A DNA stretch of 27,311 bases from Candolleomyces eurysporus (taxonomy: Eukaryota; Basidiomycota; Agaricomycetes; Agaricales; Psathyrellaceae): the NCBI GenBank assembly GCA_027579435.1, contig JANBPK010000910.1, positions 1-27,311 of the forward strand. Direction: 5' to 3'. Below are positions 1 to 9,756 of this stretch, in pieces (positions within the stretch are counted from its first letter, which is position 1; every line of letters starts with the position of its first letter). Both the position numbers and the translations under genes were made by a program. The notes below the pieces were generated by a model. It was not told the origin of the DNA. It searched no databases and saw only the letters and a list, made by a program, of their open reading frames with translations.

Positions 1-378
1 CGATGAATATGAAGCTGCCTGATTTCTGAACTTCTCTGGTAGTGCCGCCTGAGAGTCCTGACAGTTGCGTTGTAAAGGTATATGACTTTTCTCAAGCCGC
101 TTCAGTCGAGCCGCCTGACTTTTAGCACGGCGTCAACTAAAATGGCTTCTCCTGGTCAGGGTATAATACAACTGGGGCGGCTTCAAGTTGACAGCCTCGA
201 GTAGCTTCAACTCTCGTGTCCCTAGAGTCGTAGTACTAACTCTTTTCCCTCTCAAGCCGCGTGAACCTTATCGATAGCGTAGTCATTCTTGTACTTAGAG
301 ACTCAGACCGCGTCAACTTTATAGTTTATTATCGCGAAAATCGAACTTATATTCGCTAAAACAGACGCGGTCGTATCA
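1..378 (+). repeat. 3' end of the 1.28 kb GCCGC-motif repeat (copy D), cut by the window edge
   Basis: Nearly the same sequence returns at 18411-18789, with one T fewer here and scattered substitutions, so this is a recent relative of copy C. About nine motifs of the form GCCGC-N-T-G/C-A occur in 378 bases. The copy ends in ...GGTCGTATCA at 378, the same end as the other three copies. The last 80 bases can fold: GACCGCGT near 308 pairs with ACGCGGTC near 365. Downstream the sequence changes at once to copia reverse transcriptase, whose upstream part is missing. It could be a solo LTR in reverse orientation (TGATACGACC...), but no target-site duplication can be shown. Confidence 0.8.
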
Positions 379-1694
379 ACGTCTTCGATATAAAGCAAGC
401 GTTCACGCACTCGAAGGTTCGGGAGGATGTTTACTGTCGACAGATCCCTGGTTTCCCGGAGGCGGATCCGAAACTGGTACTCAAACTCTGTGTTGCGTTG
501 TATGGGTTGAAGCAAGCGGCTTTCGAGTGGTATTGTTTGTTCTTGAAGGCGCTTTTGTCGATTGGACTGCGGCGATCGGAGGTGGATCATGCCTACTTCA
601 TTGGCCTATGGCATCAATCCCCGGATCCAGAAGACATACCTATGCCAGCGGATGGATCTCCACTTCGGCTCTTGGTTCCAATTCACGTTGATGACAGCTT
701 GGCCTCGACAAACTCTACCGAACTATATCTTTGGTTTCTGAAGAAGCTGAAGGAATGTGGTATTGAGGTTGTCGATCTAGGTGTTGCGTCGATGTACCTT
801 GGCGCTAGGATTCATCGAGATCGGGTCAACCGTCGACTATGGGTTTCACAATCTCCGTTCATCACCACATTACTCAAAGACTGGAAGATGTATCCATGCA
901 ATGCTGTGAAGGTTCCGCTGGAAACGATGCCATCGGACATGCCTGAGTCGAAGATGGGGGTGCTCACGGATCATATGCCATACCAGGATTTGACCAAGGC
1001 ATACCAGTCCCTCATTGGTTCTTATCAATACCTTGCCAGCACCTATCGCCCGGACTTGTCGGTTGCTGCTATGGTCCTAGGACATCACAGTGCGAAGCCT
1101 GAACCATGACACATGGCAGCGGCAAAACATGTTATGCGTTACCTATATGGTACAAGGAACTATGTCCTCATGTTTGACCCAAAGAAGCAGATCAATGACT
1201 CCGTGGATTCTCACATTCGGGCGGCGGCGGCTTTCATGGATGCGGACTGGGCCTCAGATTCGACAACTCGACTCAGCATTTCAGGATACGCTATATACTT
1301 CATGGGATCCCTTATTGGATGGTCTAGTGTTCGACAAAGGGTTATTGCCCTCTCGTCTACGGAAGCAGAATACTACGCTATTGTTCACGCAGCAAAACGA
1401 GTACTCTGGTTCCGCTTGTTCTTGATGACTTCTGGAATTAGGGTCCCCAGCCCCTTTCCGATGCTCATTGATAACAAGAGTGCAATCGCTCAGGCGTCTT
1501 CTCCAGCTATTTCGGCAAGATCCAAGCATATTCACATTAAGTATCTCTTTATTAAGAATTATTTCGGTGATGGTACTCTTACTCCTAATTGGGTTCCTTC
1601 TTCGATTAACGTCGCTGATATCTTTACCAAACTTCTCTCTTTTACCTTATTCTCTAAACATCAAACTTTGTTAGGTATAATCCCTTCGCCTTGA
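379..1694 (+). pseudogene. Ty1/copia polyprotein, C-terminal part (reverse transcriptase and RNase H), truncated
   Basis: A single frame encodes the palm and thumb of an RVT_2-type reverse transcriptase and a full RNase H. Visible motifs are DIKQAF near the start, LYGLKQA, the catalytic HVDD in place of the usual YVDD, then DADWASD, SSTEAEYYA, DNKSAIAQA, RSKHI and the terminal NVADIFTKLL. These are hallmarks of copia elements, which copy RNA into cDNA in virus-like particles. Gag, protease, integrase and the first part of RT are absent, replaced by repeat copy D. One in-frame TGA at 1107-1109 splits the frame between AKPEP and HMAAAKHVMRYLYGTR; the family usually has arginine there, so CGA to TGA is likely. 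The relic cannot transpose by itself. Confidence 0.93.
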
Positions 1695-1770
1695 TACATT
1701 TTTTTTTNCTTTNCTTTTTCTTTCTCTTTTGTTTTTTTCGTTTNAGTATACACGCTCATTTCGCTCTTCA

Positions 1771-1781
1771 TGATGGGGGTG
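1771..1781 (+). other. Candidate polypurine tract of the copia relic
   Basis: A purine-rich stretch ending in GGGGGTG lies 77 bases after the copia stop and is followed directly by TGTTGATG. A polypurine tract primes plus-strand cDNA and sits just before the 3' LTR, so the position fits. There is no 5' LTR in the window to confirm the boundary. Confidence 0.5.
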
Positions 1782-2096
1782 TGTTGATGTTTTCATTCGG
1801 AGCTACTTTCGCGGTCACATGATCAGATCACGTAGATATATTCTTTCTCTTGCTACGTTCACAGCTCAGACTCTTTCTTCCTTCTGAGCTGTGAGTATCT
1901 CTTATCATTCTATACCTCTACATGATACTCACTCATGTATCAGCACCTCCTCGGTGTATAGGTATATCTATATGAGACTCTTTCTTCCTTCTGAGCTCAC
2001 CTCCTTGGTGTATAGACTTGATAATTAGGTGTGCGAACGGAAGGGCGCGCTCTCCGGAAGCAATCCTCGGTGAATATACATGTGGACTCGACAACA
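1782..2096 (+). repeat. Candidate 3' LTR of the copia relic
   Basis: It starts with TGTTG directly after the putative polypurine tract and could end with CAACA at 2096, giving a 5-base inverted terminal repeat and a length of about 315 bases. The right end is a guess; weak similarity to the 585 bp repeat may begin just beyond it. Inside, two blocks are repeated: ACTCTTTCTTCCTTCTGAGC at about 1871 and 1976, and CACCTCCTYGGTGTATAG at about 1946 and 2001. No second LTR is present for comparison. Confidence 0.35.
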
Positions 2097-2166
2097 GCCA
2101 TGTCCAGAACAGGTTCGCAAAGCGCCTGGGCTGCATTCTATGGTTTGAGACTCACTCTCGGCCTTT

Positions 2167-2752
2167 GATACCCTCATGTGATTGTGTTTCTTATCTCTCT
2201 CTGTCTCTGTCATCTATTTGTTTCTCTGCCTATTTGCCAAACAATAATTGCCTATATCTATGTCTTTGTTTTATCTATTATAACATTAGCGGGTAGCTAA
2301 TGTTTGTATTTTGCATTGGGACCGTGTTTCCAGGAATCTACAAGAGCCGTCTGTTATCGAGAAAAGAGTGTTTAAGTTCGCAAAGTCAATCAGAGTCGTG
2401 TCGCTTGCGTTTATTGAATTGTTCTTGCGTTAAAGTTGCTTGAGGCCATGTCCTCTGTTCGCGAAGTTATCCGTCGTATCTCGAACCTTACCGTGTGTTA
2501 GCGAAGTCACTTTGTGAAGCATTTCTATCGTTGCTGGTTGAGCCTTAGCTCCCCCNTCGAACTTGCAATTGTACAAGAAGAGTTCTAGAAGCCTCTGTCG
2601 ACTAGACTTAGAGCTTTTACCTATACCCCTTGCCCGCCTTTATCTTCACAAAGGTATTTGGTGTGTTGTGTTGTTGTGGTTGTGTGTGTGTTTTAGTTCT
2701 ATAGTTTGGTTGTCAGAGCGCCCTAGTTCGCTACCTGCACATCAGCGTGGCT
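2167..2752 (+). repeat. 585 bp dispersed repeat, direct copy
   Basis: It matches the reverse complement of 7725-8309 over nearly the same length. Both run from GATACCCTCAT to ACCTGCACATCA-CGTGGCT, with a conserved core GGTTGAGCCTTAGCTCCCCC. This copy keeps CpG-rich words related to GTTCGCGAAGT (near 2378, 2458 and 2498), several of which are TpG or CpA in the other copy. Similarity may extend weakly to the left of 2167. No open frame of note. Family unknown; it could be part of an LTR. Confidence 0.7.
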
Positions 2753-2874
2753 GGTGGCAGAGGGCCCAGAACAGGGAGCTGATCGTTCTTGGCAGTCTCA
2801 CGAGTAAAACAAGGCGGTTGTCCATCCAGATTGGCAATGGCAAGCAATGAAAACTGGCCTTGGGATAATGGTGG

Positions 2875-4157
2875 TGATACGACCATATTTGCTTTTTTGA
2901 GAATAAATACCCATTTATTAAATATATGGATCACAATTCAATTAACAGTCATGTCTAATTAATCTCTACACTATGAAACCCTTCCGGTCTTAAGATAACT
3001 CGTGCGGTACAAAGGAATAACAAAAGAGTGCATTACTCTTGGGTTCACGAGAGTTGGAGTCTACTCAAGGACTGCCAACTTAGAGGTGTGCCTGCCATAT
3101 ACCTGAGATTAGGGTTTAGTAAGCTAGCCAGTTGGTGCCACTTCAAATCAAATGGCCTGCTCTGCAGCTGAGCAACCCAGTTTCACTACTATAGGCTATA
3201 GAGGAGTTGCTAGGCACTAAAGGTACCTAACCTCTCACATGGCCTCACATTAATTGAGTATATTCAGTGCCAGAGCAGTGGGGCGAGTCTCTAAGCACAT
3301 AAAGAGATGCATGGCAAGGCTTTGGCACATCAAACAGCATGATGGCTGGTGCAGCACAAGAAAGGAGCTCAAAATACTCTGAAAGGAAGGTCGTTCACAG
3401 AAAGAGAAAACCTGGAAAGCAGTCACAAGGGACTTGCCAAGATAACTGTATTCAATTGATGGAGGTCCAATTCCTCCTCACACAGCTTGGGCAAAGCCAC
3501 ACCAAGGCAGCAGTTGGTATTACTGTAGACCAACCACCCTCAATCAACTTCGGCATCCCCTTCAGCAAACCAGAAAAGGCAATATGAATCTATTAATAGT
3601 CACAGCACAAGCGTCAGAGTGGCGTGGCAGCACCTTGGCGTATCCGATACCCTCTTTTTATCTCTCTATCTCTCTCTAGCTGGGGCCTGGACTCTTTTTA
3701 TTTATAAATGTTGTGTACACCTATTTACCATGCTCCAGTATTGTGCAGCTCCAGATAGTATATATATTGGACTCTCTTAGCATAGTTTTCCCCAGAGAAT
3801 TACTGCAGTTTTATTTTGTGTTACTTTGCATTTGCAATTGACTGTGTTTGTGACTTCTATCTCGCATGGCGTGATATTAAGTTAAAAGAAAGATCAAAGC
3901 TATAAAGATATAACCTTAGCGGTTAACTGCGTGACAATTGAGTCTCCTTGATTACTTGGAATAAGTGTGGACAAGAGAGAAGAATCTGCCAAATTCTTAA
4001 TACTCTACACTACCCCCATACTTGCACCCCCGATTTCAGTGCAGCGTGGCTATGAAAGGTCTATGCATACTACTCACCTTGCGCGGCTTGATGTTGAGTT
4101 GGTGTTAGGTGTTAGGTTGTGTGTGTGTTAGTCGTCTTGCCGTTCTTGATCTCCTCA
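2875..4157 (-). repeat. 1.28 kb GCCGC-motif repeat, copy A, inverse orientation, CpG-decayed
   Basis: Read on the reverse strand it aligns by eye over its whole length with 8469-9756. It starts TGATACGACC at 2875 and ends in GATCTCCTCA at 4157, so the ends are TG...CA. In this direction it carries a TATA-like GTATATATATTGGAC near 3758. Most sites that are CpG in the partner copy read TG or CA here; for example ACTCAAGGAC at 3062 faces CTCGAG in the partner. Flanks are GGTGG on the left and GCGGG on the right, not a target-site duplication. A solo LTR is the simplest class; a hairpin-ended DNA element is not excluded. Confidence 0.8.
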
Positions 4158-4678
4158 GCGGGGTAGTTGACAGTGATGCAATTGGGTGCTGATGGTGGTG
4201 TGTTGCATGCACAAGAGCAAGAATAGAGAAAGAGGAGTTGAAAAAAAAAAGTGTAATGACCCTGTGGGCTACAAGGTCATTCACTGAGAGAGAGAGAGAA
4301 CATGGCGAGAATCAACTTGATAGAAGTCTATTTGAGCGACGAGATGGGAAGGTACAGGAATCAATGCTTAGTATCTAGGATAGCACACATATGTGTAGAT
4401 GTATAGTGTAAGACAGTCCCACAAGTCTTACACCAGCTCACCGCCTCTCCCACAGCCCAACACCGCAAACCACCCTCACTAAATGGCCACATAAAATCAA
4501 AATCCATAATATAGACCAAGATACACAACCCTACCCTCCTTGACATCCAACATGACCACCCCTAACAAGCCAGAAGGACAGGAAAATGTAAACTCCCCCA
4601 TGTAAAACAAACAAAAACCCAATAAGTCACTGACACCAAACCCAACCCACAAACCCCCCTCCTACCCTCCTCCCACTA
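4158..4678. other. Gene-free stretch between repeat copy A and LINE ORF1
   Basis: It holds an A-run at 4241-4250 that could be the tail of a retroposed copy, then AATGACC...GGTCATT (4255-4281), which can form a 7 bp stem, and a GAGAGAGAGA tract near 4289. The rest, to 4678, is probably LINE 5' untranslated sequence because it has the same C-rich, G-poor composition as ORF1. No ORF was accepted. Confidence 0.5.
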
Positions 4679-6258
4679 ATGCCTGCAAACTTCTTCACCT
4701 CCCTCCCAGTCAAACAAGGAGAAGCAGACTCTGACAGGGAAGCAACACCCCCCTCTCCATGCCCCAGACCATCCCTCCCCCCTCCCAAGACTCCCTGAAA
4801 GGAAGACACAAACAAAACCAAAACCGTGCTCACTCAATCAAATGGAAAGGCTCCACCAGAAATGCCAACAACAAACACCAACCCCCTCACAAACAACAAC
4901 ACGTTGAACCAAACAACGACTACCAAAATGAACACCCAAACACCAAACCCAATGAGGACTACTATGGCTCCATAAACATGTCCATCTATGGAGAAGACAT
5001 CGATATGAGCCAATACAAACAAACCACCCCTCCCACGAAACAGAGCTTTACCTTCATGTCCCCCTCCCCCCCAAACCATCCTCCTGACGATAACGCTCAA
5101 GCATGGTCCCCCTTCCTATTCAGTGACATCTCCGACACAGAAGACCAAACAGGAAACACCACAGTAGCCCCTCAAGCAAANCCCCCCCCTCTGACAGCCG
5201 CACCAAGAAACCCCTCTCCCCACCCAAACAGTCCTCCATTAATGGACACACTGTCCCTGCCTCTCAACTCACCCCCTCACCACACAAAGGGTTCCCAACC
5301 ATCCAAGGAGTCACCGTTAAGGGACCAAAGGCCTTTGTGACAGTCGCGTATGCCTCCCCCACTAAAACCTTCTCTCTCAATCATGTCAACAACATCAAAA
5401 ACACCATCCAAAAGTTCACCAAGGACAACCAANACATGGTCCTATCCCCCTCCAAACTCACCTCAAAGACCAATAACACCACACCCCAACCCTTCCTCCT
5501 CAGCNGCCTCCCCAGCAAAGAAACCACCACCCTACATAAATTCCAAATCCTCTCAACCCCCTCCCTCACTTTCATCATCTTCCCCTGTCAAATGGAACTG
5601 GGCAACTACCTCATGATGTTAACTGGTTTCCTCCTAGAAGCAAACAAAGACAACGAACAGTTTGTCAAGACCATTGTTGCAAACACCCTAAAACACAATC
5701 CAACAATCATTGACTGGTTCAACCGCAACCAAGCCTACCTCCACCCCAACCTCAGCCTATANCCCCCCAGTCTCCAATCCCAAATCTGTTGCCACCTCCA
5801 CCCAAGTCCGTGCCCTCACTGTTAACGAAACTGGAGGACAGCAAATAGTATGGAGAATCTACATCTACTCCCCACCCTCAACAACAAGCTAGCCACTGAA
5901 TTCACAAACCTTGCCAAATACATCCAGTACCCAAGTATCCATGGATATGGCAATGCCAAAAGGACAGACTTCCAATGTGGAACATGCCAAGGAAGAGATC
6001 ACCCAACCGCTGTATGCCCCCTAAAGAACATACACAGTTTCTTCAACAACGACCCCAATCTATCCCACCCAAACAACTCCCTCGAACCCACCCCAACCAC
6101 CAATAGAGCCTAGACCGAAAACAATGATGACACCCTTTTCAACATCCCCAAAAACAACAACCAATTACGTAATCATCCAACCCAAAGGACCACTCAACCC
6201 ACCAGGGGCTGCAGAGGAAACGGCCGAGGTCGACGAGGAGAGAAAGGAAACCCTAAGT
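4679..6258 (+). pseudogene. LINE ORF1 (gag-like RNA-binding protein), decayed
   Basis: Pieces of one protein run from ATG 4679 to the stop at 6256-6258 in shifting frames: 4679 on; 4759-5180; about 5184-5760; 5763-5890; 5885-6258. Near the end a zinc knuckle is visible, CGTCQGRDHPTAVC (C-x2-C-x4-H-x4-C, about 5980-6020), followed by an in-frame TAG at 6111 and a basic Gly/Arg-rich tail ending GERKGNPK. Knuckle plus basic tail is typical of ORF1 proteins that coat LINE RNA. The shifts at 5181 and 5762 coincide with N characters, and the first also with a C8 run, so some are likely sequence errors; the TAG is probably real. An endonuclease fragment of ORF2 follows at 7080. The strand is strongly C-rich and G-poor. 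Confidence 0.75.
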
Positions 6259-7079
6259 AAACCCTGTACGACACCTCCCCCATACCCAAAACAACCATTC
6301 TAGACCCCACTCAATAGATAAATATCTACCTAACCCCCCTTCTTTTTTAATGCTAAAACAAAAACTTTTCTTGTACCCTGTATATTGAACAAATACATTT
6401 CTCGACCGCCCATTGCCTGATACAGACCAACGGCTACACTAGCCATGTAAGCCACCCATATGCACGCAAGTCAACTAAACATAATCCAAACACCCCCTAA
6501 AGGCCCACATTTACCAACTAACTACCATTAGGACAGGAAAGCCTTAAGGGCTAGCAGTGAGTGCTAGTAGTTGCCTGACAAACGACAAACCCAGCAGCCT
6601 ATTCAGGCTGGGACGGAACTGGGCTGCATGCTGGCAAAGTCGCAACTCAGAAAGAGTCTCCAGGCTAGAGACTCCTACTGGACACCGACACCGTCCAACT
6701 GAGGCAGCCCAGATATAGGCCCCTACTTGCACCCTCTGGTTGCAGGCAAGTAGCTAACGCAACCCCTACCATACCATCATTCACACTCCCTGGCTCTTTA
6801 TCGGTACACCAGCCTTCCCCCACCCTTGGATCTGAAGGGAGAATAGGCACTACTACCAACCATCCCCCTAATGAAGACCGAGAAACATCAAATGGTAGCA
6901 CACCTCTTGACCACAGACCAACAAACTCACAAGCATCAGGAAACCCCCAAACCCCAAACCTACAATTCAATCAAATAAACCTGGTCCCAAACCCAAACCC
7001 AACCAAAATATACCAACAAGCCCAAAACTGCCAAAACCAATGACAAATCACCGACTACTTCCAAATCTCCCAAAGCCAA
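6259..7079. other. Gene-free stretch between LINE ORF1 and ORF2 remnant
   Basis: The C-rich, G-poor composition of the LINE is seen from 6259 to about 6540 and again from about 6860 to 7079. The middle (about 6540-6850) is more balanced in G and contains TATTCAGGCTGGGACGGAAC-like text that may be a separate insertion. Several small frames exist on the reverse strand, but none has recognisable motifs. Nothing else is supportable here. Confidence 0.5.
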
Positions 7080-7328
7080 CCCTGAAACAGACCACCCATA
7101 AACCCGAACCAACTGCCAAAGAAGCTCTCAACCCACGCAAACATCAAAATCACCTCTCTAAACATGCGAGGAGGAGGCTCCCCATCCACTCAAAACAAAT
7201 GGAATCACATAAACCAAATGATGGGAGACTGAAAGATAAGCATTCTAGCCCTCCAAGAAACACACCTCACCCAATCTGACATTGAATCCTTTAAAAGAAA
7301 ATTTCCGAGGCATTTTGACTCAGATACA
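7080..7328 (+). pseudogene. LINE ORF2, N-terminal endonuclease fragment
   Basis: In one frame (codons starting at 7143) the text reads IKITSLNMRGGG...KWNHINQMMGD, stop, KISILALQETHLTQSD. This is the beginning of an APE/EEP-type LINE endonuclease: the asparagine of the first motif and the catalytic glutamate of QETHL are both present. The enzyme nicks target DNA to prime reverse transcription. The in-frame TGA at 7230-7232 probably came from CGA. Coding sequence stops being recognisable at 7328, so the rest of the endonuclease, the reverse transcriptase and the C-terminal part are missing. The true start cannot be set because a stop lies upstream in this frame. Confidence 0.75.
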
Positions 7329-7571
7329 TTGTACCTAGGTCAGAGGTGCCAAGCCTGTGCACTGCCAGTCGCATCACTTCAACTGGGTTATCCCACTTTT
7401 CCAGTATCTTTGCATCGGCCTGGGTTTCCGTTCTGCAGACAGTCTGCTGTCGCACACCCTCTTCACCGGTTCACCTATTCCTCTGTATTCAGAGTGTGCT
7501 GTTGGCCTTCAATACAGCATTATACATGAGAATAAGTAGTACTGTATGTAAATATAATTGAAAAAAAAAAG
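7329..7571 (+). repeat. A-tailed 3' end joined to the LINE fragment (LINE tail or separate SINE-like copy)
   Basis: About 230 bases of balanced composition end in TAATTG followed by an A10 run at 7562-7571. A terminal A-run on the same strand as the ORFs fits the 3' end of a LINE, which would make 4251-7571 an internally deleted copy. A GGTTCACCTATTCC word near 7469 vaguely resembles a Pol III B box but lies too far from any A box, so a tRNA-derived SINE is not supported. No target-site duplication was found. Confidence 0.45.
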
Positions 7572-7724
7572 GAATGTGGAACAGTAGGACAGTCAAGTCA
7601 TAAGTCACCCTCTCCTCGGGTTTATTACTACACATCTCTGTCTGATGTTCCAGTCCAACAATTGTGGACCTTTCATTCCCATTGTGTTACCAACAAATTC
7701 CAATGCCTGATGGATTGAGGTCCA

Positions 7725-8309
7725 AGCCACGTTGATGTGCAGGTCGCATTCTAAGGCTCAAAACACAACAAGACAAAGAACCTAACTCTAACACCAACAC
7801 ACACACAACACAAACACACCAAGTATCTTTGGAAGATAAGAGGTGGGCAAAGGTATAGTGAAAAGTGCTAAGTCTAGTTGGACTAAGGCTTTGGAACATA
7901 AACTTTGCAATCATAAGTTCAAGGGGGGAGCTAAGGCTCAACCAGGTTTGATGTTATTGCTTTGGAAGCTAAACTTTGTGGACAACTAACTCGACAATAA
8001 ACGGCTTTGACCTCAGAAGTGAGAACACGGTCTCGACGCAATATAACTTTGACAACATGATGAGGACACGGCCTCTGAACAACTTCTGAACTTAAACACG
8101 CAAGAGATAACAGAAAGGCTCTTGTAGATTTGGTGGGTAACACAGACCCAGATGCAAAATACAATGCTAGCTACCCGCTATATAGATTCAGCTACTTAGA
8201 GTTCAGGATTAAATACTGTAAATAAGTTTGGCAAACATATCCAAGACAAACAGAGATATAAACACATGAAACCAACTAGTCCAAAAAGAGATAATCATAT
8301 GAGGGTATC
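7725..8309 (-). repeat. 585 bp dispersed repeat, inverted copy
   Basis: The reverse complement aligns end to end with 2167-2752. Shared landmarks include GCGGGTAGCT, ACAAGAGCC, GGTTGAGCCTTAGCTCCCCC and ACCTGCACATCA. The two copies differ by many substitutions, so the duplication is old. Between 7572 and 7724 there is only unassigned sequence. At 8310-8468 a short open frame runs to 8517 with no recognisable motif. Confidence 0.7.
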
Positions 8310-8468
8310 CAGGTTCCAGAACGAGGTCTTGACTCTCCTAGACTTGCGTCAAGACGCGTTCAGAACCACTTGCCAAAATGGCACTCCACTATTTCCACAT
8401 GCTTTGACAGTTTGGAATAGGTTTGGAGGTGAGTACCTTTGCTCCCAACCCTACTTCCGTCTATCCGG

Positions 8469-9756
8469 TGAAGAGATCGAGTACGGTGAGACTACTAACA
8501 CACCAACTAACACCTAACACCAACTCCAAGTCGAGCCGTGCGAGGTAAGTATAATGTATAAACCTTTGGTAGTTGTGCCACACCGAAATCAGGGGTGCGA
8601 GTATGGGGGGTAGTGTAGAGTATTAAGAATTCACAGATTCTCTCTCTTGTGCACACTAATTCCAAGTAAATCAAGGAGTACTCGATAATCACACAGTTAA
8701 CCCTAAGGTTACTTCTTTATAGCTTTGATCTTTCCTTTAACTTAGTATCACGCTGCGCGAGATAAAAGTCACAAATCCAGTCGATTGCAAATGCAAGGTA
8801 AACACAAATAAAACAGCAGTAATTCTCTGGGGAAAAACTATGCTAAGAAAGTCCAATATATATACTATCTGGAGCCGCATGATCACCGGAGCATGGTAAA
8901 TAGGTGTACATGAGATTTATAAATAAAAGAGTCCAGGCCCCAGCTAGAGAGAGAGATAAAGAGATAAAAAGAGGGTATTGGATATGCCAAGGCGCCGCCA
9001 CACCACTCCTGCGCTCGCGCCGTGACTATTAATAGATTCTTGTTGCCTTTTCTAGTATGCCGAGTGGAATGCCAAAGTTGATCGAGGGTGGTCGGGCTAC
9101 GGTTATTCCAACCACCGTCTTGGTATACCTTTGCTCGAGCCGCGTGAGGAGGAGTCGGACCTCCGTCAATTGAGTATCTTTATCTTGGCAAAAGTCCTGG
9201 TGACCACTTTCCGGGTATCTCTTTCCGTGAACGACCTTCCTTTCAGAGTATATTGAGCTCCTTTCTCGTGCCGCGCCAACCATCATGCCGTCTGATGCGC
9301 CGAGGCCTTGCCGCGCCGTTTCTTTATGTGCTTAGGGACTCGCCCCACTGCTCTAGCACTGAATGTACTCGATTAATGTGAGGCCGCGCGAGAGTTTAGG
9401 TTCCTTTAGTGCCTAGGAAAATATCTCTCTAGCTTTAGTAATGAAACTGGGTCTTTCAGCTGCAGGGTAGGCCGTTTAATCTGAAGCGGCGCCAACCGGC
9501 TGGCCTACTAAACCCTAATCTCGGGTATATGGCGGGCGCGCCTCTAAGTTAGCAGTCCTCGAGTAGACTCCAACTCTCGTGAACCCAAGAGTAATGTACT
9601 CTTTAATTATCCTTCGCGCCGCGCGAGGTACCTTAGTACTGGAAGGGTTTCTTAACATAGAGATTTGATAGACACGACCGTTTTTAGTTGAATAATGAAC
9701 GATATATTCAATAAAGTTGGTATTTATTCGCGAAAAATGCGAAAACGGTCGTATCA
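8469..9756 (+). repeat. 1.28 kb GCCGC-motif repeat, copy B
   Basis: It begins TGAAGAGATC at 8469 and ends ...CGGTCGTATCA at 9756. It is the inverted partner of 2875-4157, 4.3 kb away, and shares both ends and the central TATATATACTATCTGGAGCC region with 17515-18789. CpG is well kept: at least ten GCCGC-type words occur, such as GAGCCGCGTGAGG near 9133 and GGCCGCGCGAG near 9382. The last 90 bases form a hairpin, CGACCGTTTT pairing with AAAACGGTCG. Flanks TCCGG and GCGGC are not a duplication. On its right a reverse-strand proline-rich frame is cut exactly at the boundary. Confidence 0.8.

Noticed and set aside
4759..5340. 193-aa ORF as an independent gene
   Set aside because: It is one frame segment of LINE ORF1; the next segments continue the same protein in other frames.
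7329..7571. tRNA-derived SINE
   Set aside because: The B-box-like word is about 130 bases from any A-box candidate, too far for a tRNA head.
8469..9756. Helitron as the class of the 1.28 kb repeat, because of the 3' hairpin
   Set aside because: There is no CTRR end, no 5' TC and no A/T insertion site; the ends are TG...CA. A Helitron2-type element was not fully excluded.
2875..9756. Copies A and B as terminal inverted repeats of one DNA transposon
   Set aside because: The enclosed DNA is LINE and other repeats without a transposase, and copies C and D occur alone.
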